NCBI GenBank assembly: GCA_900544275.1
Contig: UQUU01000007.1
Coordinates: 1 to 64,000, forward strand
Direction: 5' to 3'
DNA length: 64,000 bases
Source: an uncultured Succiniclasticum sp.
Lineage (GTDB): Bacteria; Bacillota; Negativicutes; Acidaminococcales; Acidaminococcaceae
Positions 1-9,058 of the stretch are shown here, in pieces. The notes beneath the pieces were generated by a model. That model made no database searches and was not told the origin of the DNA. It saw only the letters and a list, made by a program, of their open reading frames with translations. Within the stretch, counting starts at the first letter, position 1, and each line of letters opens with the position of its first letter. Position numbers and translations under genes: made by a program.

Positions 1-110
1 ATTACGTCGTTTTAATGGGTATTGTCAATCTTTTACCGGCATACGCACCCAGCCGTGTATTCAGTCTGAATCTGCTCATAGCTTGCCGCAAGACGCAAAG
101 CTTGTGACCT

Positions 111-866
111 CTATTTGTACAAAATCACAGCCTGCTTCTGCAGCTGAATGATATTTTTACTGATACGGACAAACTTTTCTTCAGTTGCCTTCACATTTCC
201 CGCAGCATCAGCCTTCGCATCGATTCCAGTACCACTCACATTGTCAGCCGCAAAATCGGTTTTCATAGCGAGTACGCGATCAGTCACACCTTCGGTCGCG
301 GTATCCCCCACCTTATCCATCAAAGCGCCCCGCTTCCTGACTTCCATATAGCGGTCCCGCTCGCTGAAAATGCAGCCGCAGTAGGGCTGGCGATACAGGC
401 CCAATTCCAAGCTGATGTCCACTCCCGCCTGATAATAAGGCCGCCAGTCCTGATAAAAGAACGTCACGCCGAACTCCCGGGCCGCTTCTTCCGCCGTTCG
501 TTTTAACAGCTCATGCTTCTGGTAGGGGCTATACAGCAACGTGGTGGAAAAAACGTCATACCCGTGCTGCGCGGCATAAGCCGCAGCATAACGCATCCGC
601 ATCCGATAACAGAACGCACAGCGGATCCCCGGTTCAGACAGCATCCCCTGCATACACTCTTCCAGAGGATACGTTTTATCAATGATCAGTTTATACTCTT
701 TTTTCTCCGCCAGCTCCCGCAACGCCGCAAGACGGTGTTTAAACTCCCGATAGGGGTGGATATTGGGATTGTAATACAACAACGTAAAATCCACGCCTTT
801 TTCGGTCAGCTCCTGCGTAGGATAGCAGGAGCAGGGGCCACAGCAGGAATGCAGCAACAACTTCAT
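111..866 (-). CDS. queH: Epoxyqueuosine reductase QueH
   Basis: Predicted to carry out the last step of queuosine tRNA modification, reducing epoxyqueuosine to queuosine; QueH is the non-homologous replacement of QueG. The N-terminus HSCCGPCS (residues 7-14), a CAFC pair near residue 83 and YCGC near residue 162 are the conserved metal-binding cysteines of the family (DUF208). The recognisable domain ends near residue 180; about 70 residues of Ala/Asp/Lys-rich tail follow, which is unusual for the family. The start is supported by GAGGAA upstream of ATG. It lies 58 bp downstream of ruvB and is probably the last gene of the ruvCAB run. Confidence 0.9.
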   Translation of the reverse strand: MKLLLHSCCGPCSCYPTQELTEKGVDFTLLYYNPNIHPYREFKHRLAALRELAEKKEYKLIIDKTYPLEECMQGMLSEPGIRCAFCYRMRMRYAAAYAAQHGYDVFSTTLLYSPYQKHELLKRTAEEAAREFGVTFFYQDWRPYYQAGVDISLELGLYRQPYCGCIFSERDRYMEVRKRGALMDKVGDTATEGVTDRVLAMKTDFAADNVSGTGIDAKADAAGNVKATEEKFVRISKNIIQLQKQAVILYK

Positions 867-924
867 AGAAATTCCTCTATTTCATTTCACTTTCATTGCT
901 CTGTCTTGTAAATAAATCCGCGCA

Positions 925-1998
925 CTATCTTGTAAATAAATCTGCCTGCAAAGCCGACGTTCCGCCATTATCAGCACCGTTGCCGTTGTTTCCCTTTTCC
1001 TCCGGATAGGGGATTCCCAGATAGGCATAGGTCTCTCTGGTCGCAATTCTGCCCCGGGGCGTCCGCTGCAGCAAGCCTAACTGCATCAGATAGGGCTCTA
1101 CCACGTCTTCAATAGTGCCGGCCTCTTCGCTGACCGCCGCCGCAATGGTATCCACTCCTACCGGGCCGCCGCCAAAGGTCTTGACGATCGTATACAAAAT
1201 GCGCCGGTCATTCTGATCCAGACCCAGACGATCTACCTCCAAACGGGACAGCGCTTTATCCGCCAGGATCGGGTCCACAAAATCCTGCCCCGAAACCTGG
1301 GCAAAATCCCGCACCCGTTTCAATAAACGGTTCGCTACACGGGGCGTACCCCGGGAGCGGCGGGCAATCTCCAACGCCCCTTCCGCAGTAATGGAAATCC
1401 CCAATTTATCGGCGGATTTCGTCACGATGACGCTCAATTGCCGGGGTTCATAAAACTCCAGCCGGCACTGGACGCCAAACCGATCCCGCAAAGGCGCCGC
1501 CAACGAGCCCAGCCGCGTGGTCGCCCCAATCAGGGTAAAATGCGGCAACGGCAGCCGGACGTTTTGCGCGCCGGGTCCCTTACCGATCACAATATCCAAC
1601 TGGTAATCTTCCATAGCCGAATAAAGGATTTCTTCCACCGCCTTCGGCAGACGGTGAATCTCATCGATAAACAGCACTTCCCCCTCCGCCAGCGTGCTGA
1701 GGATCGCCGCCAGATCCCCCTGCCGCATAATGGCCGGGCCGGAAGTAATACGCATATTCACATGCAGCTCGTTGGCGATGATATTGGCCAAAGTGGTTTT
1801 CCCCAGCCCCGGCGGACCGAACAGCAGCACATGATCCAACGCTTCTTCCCGGGCCAGGGCCGCGCGGATAAATACAGAGATATTCTGTTTGACCTTGTCC
1901 TGTCCGATATATTCTTCTAACGTGCGGGGACGCAGGCTGTACTGTTCCGCATCGGCTTCCGTTTCTTCCGTGCCGATCAGCCGATCATCAAACTCCAT
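925..1998 (-). CDS. ruvB: Holliday junction branch migration ATPase RuvB
   Basis: Hexameric AAA+ motor that drives branch migration of Holliday junctions together with RuvA. Visible motifs are Walker A GPPGLGKTTLA (about residue 62), Walker B LFIDEIHRL, and GATTRLGSL (sensor 1 region), followed by the winged-helix C-terminus around RTPRGR. The length of 357 aa is normal; the last 20 residues (Gly/Asn-rich) are a variable tail. The SD GGGGAGG precedes ATG. It follows ruvA by 60 bp, as expected in a ruvCAB operon. Confidence 0.97.
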   Translation of the reverse strand: MEFDDRLIGTEETEADAEQYSLRPRTLEEYIGQDKVKQNISVFIRAALAREEALDHVLLFGPPGLGKTTLANIIANELHVNMRITSGPAIMRQGDLAAILSTLAEGEVLFIDEIHRLPKAVEEILYSAMEDYQLDIVIGKGPGAQNVRLPLPHFTLIGATTRLGSLAAPLRDRFGVQCRLEFYEPRQLSVIVTKSADKLGISITAEGALEIARRSRGTPRVANRLLKRVRDFAQVSGQDFVDPILADKALSRLEVDRLGLDQNDRRILYTIVKTFGGGPVGVDTIAAAVSEEAGTIEDVVEPYLMQLGLLQRTPRGRIATRETYAYLGIPYPEEKGNNGNGADNGGTSALQADLFTR

Positions 1999-2058
1999 AG
2001 TGTCCTCCCCTTCGTTCGTTCCGTTACATACTAATTAAATAGTGCTTTGCTGCAGCAC

Positions 2059-2667
2059 TCAGCGACGGGCAAATGCCTGCAGCGCCTTGCGGATCAGCTC
2101 ATCCCGGGTCAGTTTTCCGTAGTCCGGGATCTTCCGCAAAACCGGCAAAATCTCCGAATTGGAATAGCCCAGAGCCACCAGTGCCGCCGTAGCTTCGCTC
2201 ACGGCACCGCTCGTGCCTTCATTGACCGCCGCGGCAAACTCCCGGTCATTTTCGGCGCTTTCCAGCGTACCGATTTTATCCTTCAGTTCTAAAATGAGAC
2301 GCTCCGCCGTTTTCTTTCCAATGCCCGGCAGGCCCGTCAACGTCTTCACATCCCGACTCTGGATCGCCAGATAAAACCCTTCCGGCTTGATCGCCGTCAG
2401 GATGCCATTGGCGCCCTTGGGGCCGATGCCGCTCACCGTCAATAACAGCGTAAACAATTCATAATACTGCCGTTCCAGAAAGCCATACAGCTGAATGGCA
2501 TCTTCCCGCACTGCCGTATACGTCAATACCTGCGCAGCTTCGCCAATGGCCAACAGCCGCAGCTGAGAGGCCGGCATAAATACGCGATACCCTACGCCGC
2601 CGGCCGTTTCAATCAGGCAAAACTCCGGTTCCAGATACGTCACCGTGCCTTTCACAGAACCAATCAT
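2059..2667 (-). CDS. ruvA: Holliday junction DNA-binding protein RuvA
   Basis: Tetrameric junction-binding partner of RuvB. The N-terminus MIGSVKGTV is the OB-fold start typical of RuvA. Helix-hairpin-helix motifs are visible at VSGIGPKGA and LPGIGKKTAERL, and a C-terminal RuvB-interacting domain at AALVALGYSNSEI. The 202 aa length is normal. GAGGTG precedes the ATG. It sits 23 bp after ruvC. Confidence 0.97.
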   Translation of the reverse strand: MIGSVKGTVTYLEPEFCLIETAGGVGYRVFMPASQLRLLAIGEAAQVLTYTAVREDAIQLYGFLERQYYELFTLLLTVSGIGPKGANGILTAIKPEGFYLAIQSRDVKTLTGLPGIGKKTAERLILELKDKIGTLESAENDREFAAAVNEGTSGAVSEATAALVALGYSNSEILPVLRKIPDYGKLTRDELIRKALQAFARR

Positions 2668-2690
2668 CTTTCACACCTCATATCCACCGC

Positions 2691-3239
2691 TCACCGCTTA
2701 CTCAACGGGTTGCGCTGGGCTTCCAAAATATCCATGATCCGCCGCCCGTTCCCCGCCTGCAACTGCAGGATCCGCATCTGGTGCAAACCGCAGACGGCCG
2801 CCGCCAACGCATCCGATACATCGTCCGGCTCAATTTTTCCCCGCAGGCCCAAAAGCCGCTGCACCATGAAGATCACCTGTTTCTTATCGGCGCCGCCGGT
2901 ACCGGTCACCGCCTTTTTGATCTGCATCGGCGTATATTCCACAATGGGCAGCCGCTGTTCCGCCGCCGCCAGCAGCACCACGCCCCGGGCCTGCGCCACA
3001 GGGATCGCCGTATTCACATTCCGGTTGAAATACAACTTTTCAATGGACATGAACTCCGGTGAAAAATGGCGGATAATATCGGCTACATCATCATGAATCT
3101 GCTTCAGGCGGTCTTCCGGCTTCCAATCCTTATCCGTCAGCACCGCCCCATAAAACACAGGGCGCAGCGAACTGCCTTTCATTTCCACCAGCCCGTAGCC
3201 GCATATGGCCGTACCCGGATCGATTCCTAACGCCAGCAT
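2691..3239 (-). CDS. ruvC: Holliday junction resolvase RuvC
   Basis: Mg-dependent endonuclease that resolves Holliday junctions. MLALGIDPGTAICGYG carries the first catalytic Asp; the second acidic site is in SIEKLYFNRN and the last in PDDVSDALAAA. I start the gene at the ATG at 3239 (MLALGIDPG), because RuvC proteins begin just before the LGIDPG strand and AGGTGGGGG is well placed. A GTG 12 bases upstream is also open. The coding region begins only about 25 bases after a terminator hairpin that follows yebC, so ruvCAB may depend on read-through. Confidence 0.95.
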   Translation of the reverse strand: MLALGIDPGTAICGYGLVEMKGSSLRPVFYGAVLTDKDWKPEDRLKQIHDDVADIIRHFSPEFMSIEKLYFNRNVNTAIPVAQARGVVLLAAAEQRLPIVEYTPMQIKKAVTGTGGADKKQVIFMVQRLLGLRGKIEPDDVSDALAAAVCGLHQMRILQLQAGNGRRIMDILEAQRNPLSKR

Positions 3240-3262
3240 ACTGTCCCCCACCTGTCAAAATA

Positions 3263-3293
3263 TAAAAAGGCAGGCCTTTTTAGAAGCCTGCCT
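3263..3293 (-). terminator. Intrinsic terminator after yebC
   Basis: Read on the minus strand, an 8-bp perfect stem AGGCAGGC / GCCTGCCT with a 9-nt loop is followed at once by TTTTTATA. It lies 9 bases after the yebC stop and about 25 bases before the ruvC start. Confidence 0.85.
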
Positions 3294-3301
3294 GCTCAGT
3301 T

Positions 3302-4045
3302 TCAGTCCTCGTCCTCTTCTTCCGGCAAATCAGCATTGGTGTAGACTTCCTGCACATCGTCCATATCATCAAACATATCAATGATCTTGCGCACCTTTTC
3401 CGCATCTTCGTCAGACAGGCTTACCATCGTATCCGGCACCATGGTAATTTCAGACATCACCGTTTCGATACGATTATCCGCCAACGCCGCTTCCACCGCA
3501 TCATAATCCGCCGGCTCCGTGATGATCTCCAGGCTGTCGTCCAGGCTTTTTACATCTTCCGCCCCGGCATCCAGCGCCACCATCATCACTTCGTCTTCAT
3601 CATAACCGGCTTCTTTATCAATGGTGAAAACACCTTTGCGTTTAAACATCCAGCCAACCGAGCCGGTCTCGCCCATATTGCCGCCATGTTTGGTGAAAGC
3701 ATGGCGCACATCCGCCGCCGTACGATTCCGGTTATCCGTCAACACATCCAGCATAACCGCCACACCGGCCGGCCCATACCCTTCGTAAGAAATCTCTTCG
3801 TATTTCGCGCCGTTCTTTTCGCCGACGCCCTTATCAATCGCCCGTTTGATATTATCTTTGGGAATATTATTGGCTTTGGCCTTGGCCAGCGCCAATTTCA
3901 GGCGCATATTACCCACCGGGTCGGGGCCGCCCATCTGTACGGCAATCGTGATCTCACGGCCGATCTTGGTGGTTATTTTGCCTCTGGCAGCATCTGCCTT
4001 GCCCTTTTTGTGTTTAATATTCGCCCATTTTGAATGTCCGGACAT
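3302..4045 (-). CDS. yebC: YebC/PmpR family protein
   Basis: Member of the YebC/TACO1 family, described either as DNA-binding regulators or as translation factors that relieve ribosome stalling; which applies here cannot be told from the sequence. MSGHSKWANIKHKKGKADAARGK is the family N-terminus (residues 1-23) and the acidic C-terminus DLPEEEDED is typical. The 247 aa length is normal. GGAGGAG precedes ATG. It is the first gene downstream of a strong promoter at 4106-4134 and is followed by ruvCAB, its usual neighbourhood. Confidence 0.95.
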   Translation of the reverse strand: MSGHSKWANIKHKKGKADAARGKITTKIGREITIAVQMGGPDPVGNMRLKLALAKAKANNIPKDNIKRAIDKGVGEKNGAKYEEISYEGYGPAGVAVMLDVLTDNRNRTAADVRHAFTKHGGNMGETGSVGWMFKRKGVFTIDKEAGYDEDEVMMVALDAGAEDVKSLDDSLEIITEPADYDAVEAALADNRIETVMSEITMVPDTMVSLSDEDAEKVRKIIDMFDDMDDVQEVYTNADLPEEEDED

Positions 4046-4105
4046 GCTAACTCCTCCAATTACATAATCTAGCCTTCAGCAAGAAAACTTTATTTTAACC
4101 ATTAT

Positions 4106-4134
4106 ATTATACTACAGAACATAGCGTCTGACAA
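4106..4134 (-). promoter_or_regulatory. Sigma-70 promoter of yebC-ruvCAB
   Basis: On the minus strand TTGTCA (4129-4134) is separated by exactly 17 bases from TATAAT (4106-4111). A second overlapping TATAAT occupies 4101-4106. The predicted start point lies about 55 bases before the yebC ATG. Confidence 0.75.
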
Positions 4135-4178
4135 TCGGTTGCGCCGGTTCGGTCACCAGATGGTCACACATCTGCCGT

Positions 4179-5666
4179 TTATACTTCAAAATCAATCTTC
4201 TGAACGGCCTCTGCCGCCGCTTCATTTTCCGAACTCACGGCCTGCGGCGCTGTTTTCTGGAACTTCGTCACCATCACCCGGGTCAGCCCCTGCTGAGCCA
4301 GAGAACCGGGGCCGTCCACACAGCCGTTGCAGCAGGCCATGCCCTCAAAATATTCTACCTGCAGCTTGCCTTTTTTGATCTGCTCCAGCATATCATAGCA
4401 CTGTTCCAGACCATCCGCATATTCCGCCGCCAAAGAAGCCTGCCGTTCCGGCGGCAGTATCTTCTTCACCGAAGCCTGTACGCCCCGGTACAAAGGAAAA
4501 CCGATGCCGGCCGCCGTAGCCTTAGTAATATACTCTTCCGCCACCGGTAAGGTCAGATCAATGCCGATCCCCTCAAACATGCACTGCAATTCCTCGTAAG
4601 TCAGCACAAAATCAATACACTCCGGATGCTGCAATCCTTCACCCTTTTTCGCAATGCAGGGTCCGATAAAACAAGTCAGCGCCTTTGGCTGCTTTTCCTT
4701 TACATACCGGGCGCAGGCTACCATCGGCGAAGCCGTTTTCGATATATTCTCCTTATATTCAGGGAAATGTTTTTCCACCAGACTCACAAACGCCGGACAG
4801 CAGGAACTGGTCATAAAAGGCATCTGATCCGGTACCTTTTCCACAAATTCTTCCGCTTCATGTAAGGTGGTGATATCCGCTCCTACAGCTACCTCCACCA
4901 CATCGGCAAAGCCCATGCGCCGCAATCCGGCTATCACCTGCGCCACCGTAATCTTCATACCAAACTGCCCCACAAACGAAGGGGCCAGCATCGCGACCAC
5001 CGGCTTATGCTGCTTTAACGCCAGGGTCAGGGGCAGCACCATGCTCCGCTCATCCAGGGCGCCAAACGGACAGGCCGCCCGGCAATTCCCGCAATGGGTA
5101 CATTTTTCATAATCTATTTTTGTCCGCTTGTCTTCCCCGGCGGAAAGCGCCCCCACCGCACAGGCCCGGATACAGGGACGGCTGATCTCAAGAATCGCCC
5201 CATAAGGACAGGATTGCGCGCAACGCCCGCACTCAATGCACAAAGAACGGTTGATAAACGCCCGGTTATTGACAATTGTAATCGCATGCTTAGGACAGTG
5301 ATTCATGCAATTATGCTGGATGCAACGGCGACAAAGATCCGTCACATAATACTTGTCGATAGGACAGGCGTCACAGGCATCCGGCAGTACATCCATCAGA
5401 GGCAAAGTCCGGTCAAAATGCCCCGCCAGCGCATCGTTCGCCGCATTGATGATATTCCGTCCCAAAGGCTGCCACAAGGCCATCTGGATCCGGTTCTTCA
5501 GAACCGCCCGCTCCTTATGGACGCAGCAACGCACCCGGGGCGTATCTTCCCGCACCACCTCTTGGAGAATATCATACACATGCTCCGGCAGCACATCCTG
5601 CCAGGCATACTCCACAATCCGACGCAACACTTCACGGCGATACAGTGCAACCTGCGTGACATCCAT
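4179..5666 (-). CDS. Monomeric [FeFe]-hydrogenase, atypical (group B-like) H-cluster
   Basis: Iron-only hydrogenase-type protein, presumably cytoplasmic and coupled to ferredoxin. After about 95 residues without a known motif come cysteine clusters for [4Fe-4S] centres: C112-C115-C120-C124, C143-C146-C149-C153, and C189-C192-C195-C199. The H-cluster region follows: L1 TSSCCPAFV (about 286-294), L2 IGPCIAKKGE (334-343) and L3 EGMACCNGCV (441-450). Canonical group A enzymes have TSCCPGW, MPC.AKK.E and MAC.GGC, so all three loops are of the variant (group B) type. The four H-cluster cysteines remain. No hydE/F/G maturases are in the window. GGGAGGT precedes ATG. H2 production, H2 uptake and H2 sensing are all possible. 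Confidence 0.85.
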   Translation of the reverse strand: MDVTQVALYRREVLRRIVEYAWQDVLPEHVYDILQEVVREDTPRVRCCVHKERAVLKNRIQMALWQPLGRNIINAANDALAGHFDRTLPLMDVLPDACDACPIDKYYVTDLCRRCIQHNCMNHCPKHAITIVNNRAFINRSLCIECGRCAQSCPYGAILEISRPCIRACAVGALSAGEDKRTKIDYEKCTHCGNCRAACPFGALDERSMVLPLTLALKQHKPVVAMLAPSFVGQFGMKITVAQVIAGLRRMGFADVVEVAVGADITTLHEAEEFVEKVPDQMPFMTSSCCPAFVSLVEKHFPEYKENISKTASPMVACARYVKEKQPKALTCFIGPCIAKKGEGLQHPECIDFVLTYEELQCMFEGIGIDLTLPVAEEYITKATAAGIGFPLYRGVQASVKKILPPERQASLAAEYADGLEQCYDMLEQIKKGKLQVEYFEGMACCNGCVDGPGSLAQQGLTRVMVTKFQKTAPQAVSSENEAAAEAVQKIDFEV

Positions 5667-5778
5667 GTAGCGTACCTCCCTCTACCGGCATAAACTGCCG
5701 TACCTTCCCCGGCGCAGCAGCCCATGTCATACAATCTGACTTTTCCATTCCGGCCCCCGGTTTGGACCAAAACCTCCA

Positions 5779-6558
5779 CTACTTCACCCGATAGGCCACA
5801 ATCTTAACCTTACCCTTGCCCGGGTACTTAATCATCTCATACCGATCTGGAAACGCCTCAATCAACTTGGGAAGCTTTAAAAAACCAAAAGAACGTACGT
5901 CAAAATCCGGCTTCACCCGTTTGATAAACTGCCCCGCGGAACTCACATTCACATAGCCGTCATCATCCTGGTAACGGTCAGAAGCCTCGCGCAGCAGATC
6001 ATGTACCCAGTTAATCGATTCTTCCGGCTCATCTTGCTCCGTAGAAACATCAACGTTATTTTCCGCAGTATCCTTATTTTTTCGCCGGGGTCCGGGCGAA
6101 GCCGTCGAACGGCTCTTTTTTTCCACACCCAAATTCTCTAAAAAGATAAACTCATCACAACTGTTGCGGAAAGAAATCGGCGTTTTCTTTTCCCCCACCC
6201 CGATCACATGCACACCGGATTCATGCAGATGGATCGCCAACGGCGTGTAATCGCTGTCACTGGCCACAATCACAAAGGCATCGTAAATGCCCCGGTGCAA
6301 CAGGCTGATCGTATCAATGACCAATGCCATATCCGTAGCATTTTTCCCCGACACATAATCAAACTGCTGCTCCGCCTTAATGGCCAGGCGCTTAATTTCT
6401 TCTTCCCAGTTTTTCAATACGTCCTTTTTCCAGTTCCCGTAGGCCCGCTTCACCACGATGCGGCCATGGGTGGAAATTTCGCGGATAATATCCTCCAGCT
6501 TCGACAGCTGCGTATTATCCGCATCAATTAATAGTACGATACTTTGTAAATCTTCCAT
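5779..6558 (-). CDS. NYN (LabA/DUF88) nuclease-like protein with C-terminal LOTUS domain
   Basis: Residues 1-145 look like a NYN/PIN-like RNase domain: IVLLIDADN (about 8-16), KNATDMALVID (about 74-84) and VIVASDSDYTPLA (about 96-108) provide the acidic residues. A charged linker (about 147-185) is followed by an OST-HTH/LOTUS-like domain (about 187-259). Bacterial proteins of this layout are inferred to be RNA-acting; no substrate can be named. GAAAGG precedes ATG. It lies 112 bp upstream of the hydrogenase gene, on the same strand, without an obvious functional link. Confidence 0.8.
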   Translation of the reverse strand: MEDLQSIVLLIDADNTQLSKLEDIIREISTHGRIVVKRAYGNWKKDVLKNWEEEIKRLAIKAEQQFDYVSGKNATDMALVIDTISLLHRGIYDAFVIVASDSDYTPLAIHLHESGVHVIGVGEKKTPISFRNSCDEFIFLENLGVEKKSRSTASPGPRRKNKDTAENNVDVSTEQDEPEESINWVHDLLREASDRYQDDDGYVNVSSAGQFIKRVKPDFDVRSFGFLKLPKLIEAFPDRYEMIKYPGKGKVKIVAYRVK

Positions 6559-6804
6559 AGTAACCTTTCAGAAAACACACAAAATTCCTTTTAGCAAGTT
6601 TTTACTTATGAATTTGAAACATTATTGAGTATAAATAATAAAAATCATAAACCTTTATATACTCTTAATTATCTACAGAATAGCACGAATTTTACTAAAT
6701 AGCTAATAAATTTTTTCTAAAGCCTATTTGAACAATAAACTTGTGATAACAAAATCAAGCACTATAGAACCATTTAAACAGACAGTCATTCTATTATTCT
6801 TCGC

Positions 6805-8334
6805 TTATTTTCCATTAACATTAATATGATGTTTTGCATCTTTAATAAAACTGGCTATAATCATAACAATGACCAATGCAAGAGGGAACGCCGCAATAAT
6901 ACTTACTGTTTGCATATTGTTCATAGAACCCTCGCTAAAAATTAAAGCAATAGGTAATAATATCAGTAAAATCGCCCAAAACAGTTTCATTCGAGAACTG
7001 GCATCCTGGTTTTCTCTAAATTCTTTATAACTATATTGAGAAGCTACTAATGTAATGCTATCAAAACTAGTTGCATAAAATGTAATCATGGATATAATCA
7101 ATAGAATCAATAAAAATGAAGGCACAGGAAGTGTATATATGATTGCAATAACCGTTTGATACAAATCGCCGCAAGCTTTATAAACAGAAATACCATCAAA
7201 CTTACCCATCATTTGCAATCCCAAACCGTAATTTCCCAATATAATAAAGGATATTAACGTACTGGATACACCAAAAGTATAAGCGCCAAGAATAACTTGC
7301 TTTATAGTTCTCCCACGACTTATACTTCCCATGAAGAACGGAGAAGCGACACACCAAACAATCCAATATGCCCAATAAAAAATCGTCCAGTTTTGCGGAA
7401 AGTTACTTGTACGCAACGGATCTGTCCAAGTGCTCATAACAATAAAATTTTGTACCATATTCCCTATCGCGGAAAATCCTGTTTCAATGATATATTTTGC
7501 TTCTCCACCAAAAACAAGGACATATAGCAACAAAACGCCAAATAAATACATACAGATATTAGCAAGACGCGAAACCCCTTTGATTCCCTTCATAACGGCA
7601 AAAGTATATACAAAGCACGTAACAATTAAAATTCCGATTGTAACAAACTTCGAGCTTTCAATCCCAACTAGACTTGTTAATGCGGCAGATAGCAAGGGTG
7701 TTGCTACAGAAAATGTAGTTGCAGTACCTGCAATTAAAGCAATAACTGCTAAAACATCAATCAATTTCCCTTGCCATTTATCAGTTCTATTTCCGAGAAG
7801 AGCACGGCAGGCTTCCGAATATTTTTGTTTCTTTACGCCACGCACATGCAGCATGAAGCCGAAACATGCAGCCAATGTTGCATAAAAGCTCCATGGAATA
7901 GGCCCCCAGTGAAACAAAGGATAAGTTGAAGCCCAATTTTGAATATTTCCCATTTTTATTACATGCACTTCTTGCGCATAATAAATCCACTCGCAAAGGG
8001 AATAAAACAAAATATCTGCGGCTAAACCACAAGTAAATATCATTGCACCCCAAGTCCAAAAATTATAAAGGGGCTTTTCATTTGGGTTGCCTAATCGAAT
8101 GTTACCAATATCAGAAAATGAAATCCATAATGAAGTAAACAAAACTCCCAAGCCAATTATCAGATAATATGTTCCAAACGTGTCGCCAATAAAATTTCGA
8201 ATAAAAGATAAGGCATCAGTCGACTCTTTCGGTTTGACAATAAAAAATAAACATAGAATAAATATTGCAATAAAGGGAACCATCGTAGTCCACGGATCGA
8301 TTTTCTTTAAATCAGACGTTTCTTTATTTATCAT
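6805..8334 (-). CDS. BCCT-family choline/betaine-type transporter
   Basis: Predicted 12-helix inner-membrane transporter for a quaternary amine such as choline, glycine betaine or carnitine. The region FYWAYWIVWCVASPFFMGSI, followed by SRGRTIKQVI (about 320-350), is the BCCT signature with its Trp-rich substrate helix. The 509 aa length is normal without long regulatory tails. Its first 11 bases overlap the end of the LicC-like gene. The context (LicC-like, choline kinase, LicD) suggests choline import to feed phosphocholine activation, in place of the LicB transporter of classical lic1 loci. The gene is conspicuously AT-rich. Confidence 0.9.
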   Translation of the reverse strand: MINKETSDLKKIDPWTTMVPFIAIFILCLFFIVKPKESTDALSFIRNFIGDTFGTYYLIIGLGVLFTSLWISFSDIGNIRLGNPNEKPLYNFWTWGAMIFTCGLAADILFYSLCEWIYYAQEVHVIKMGNIQNWASTYPLFHWGPIPWSFYATLAACFGFMLHVRGVKKQKYSEACRALLGNRTDKWQGKLIDVLAVIALIAGTATTFSVATPLLSAALTSLVGIESSKFVTIGILIVTCFVYTFAVMKGIKGVSRLANICMYLFGVLLLYVLVFGGEAKYIIETGFSAIGNMVQNFIVMSTWTDPLRTSNFPQNWTIFYWAYWIVWCVASPFFMGSISRGRTIKQVILGAYTFGVSSTLISFIILGNYGLGLQMMGKFDGISVYKACGDLYQTVIAIIYTLPVPSFLLILLIISMITFYATSFDSITLVASQYSYKEFRENQDASSRMKLFWAILLILLPIALIFSEGSMNNMQTVSIIAAFPLALVIVMIIASFIKDAKHHINVNGK

Positions 8335-9058
8335 TTTCTTCTCCTCTTAGTGTAAACAATTTATATGTTGGATCTACCGCAATTAGCTCATTAATACTAT
8401 CAATTTCAACTACATCCACTTTACTCATCGCATGTATTCCTAATTTATATTTATCAGGATAACAGAACATCGGTACATCATCCCAATAAATATTTCTATT
8501 TTGACGTTTTTCAAATTCAATTTCTAAATGATGTCGCAGCCTCCATCCATCTTCTCGAGTCCAACGACTAATACTATAAAGTTGCCAACCATTTTTTCCG
8601 CCACTTCTGGAACAATTTTTCACAATACCATCTTCAACCTCCAGTAACCATTCATCTGTGACCTCATCTGTCCATACAGCATTGTAACCTGAGATAGAAA
8701 AGTATGGGCAGAGAACATCTTTATTATAGATGATTTGATCTCCGTCTAAAATAATGCAATCTTCAATATACTCGCGTGCAACATAAAGAGACGATATATT
8801 ATTGCATGTTTCATAATAGGGATTTTCAATTAGATGAACATCAGGATATTTATCTATAATAATTTTAAATTGTTCTTTTAAGTATCCAACCACCACATAA
8901 ATTTCAGTTATTCCATTATGCTGCAATCCTTGGATAACTGTGTCTATCATTCTGTCTCCATTTACTTTTAGCAAAGGTTTAGGAATGGACAATGTAAGTG
9001 GTTGTAAACGACTGCCAAATCCTGCAGCCATAATAATTGCTCGTTTAACAATATGCAT
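8324..9058 (-). CDS. licC: LicC-like choline-phosphate cytidylyltransferase
   Basis: Nucleotidyltransferase expected to make CDP-choline from CTP and phosphocholine. The signature MAAGFGSRLQPLT...PKPLLKVNG (residues 10-33) binds the nucleotide; LDGDQIIY (about 98-105) supplies the metal-binding Asp. The 244 aa length matches LicC. It starts one base after the stop of the fusion gene and overlaps the transporter gene, so the three are surely cotranscribed. The exact substrate (phosphocholine or another phospho-alcohol) is inferred from context. Confidence 0.8.
   Translation of the reverse strand: MHIVKRAIIMAAGFGSRLQPLTLSIPKPLLKVNGDRMIDTVIQGLQHNGITEIYVVVGYLKEQFKIIIDKYPDVHLIENPYYETCNNISSLYVAREYIEDCIILDGDQIIYNKDVLCPYFSISGYNAVWTDEVTDEWLLEVEDGIVKNCSRSGGKNGWQLYSISRWTREDGWRLRHHLEIEFEKRQNRNIYWDDVPMFCYPDKYKLGIHAMSKVDVVEIDSINELIAVDPTYKLFTLRGEENDK

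Noticed and set aside
1..110. Short frame and TTGACA at the left edge
   Set aside because: The 25-codon frame has no ribosome site or similarity, and the -10 that would go with TTGACA at 23-28 falls outside the window.
5498..5779. 93-codon minus-strand frame overlapping the hydrogenase start
   Set aside because: Overlaps the N-terminal part of the hydrogenase in another frame; no ribosome site or motif.
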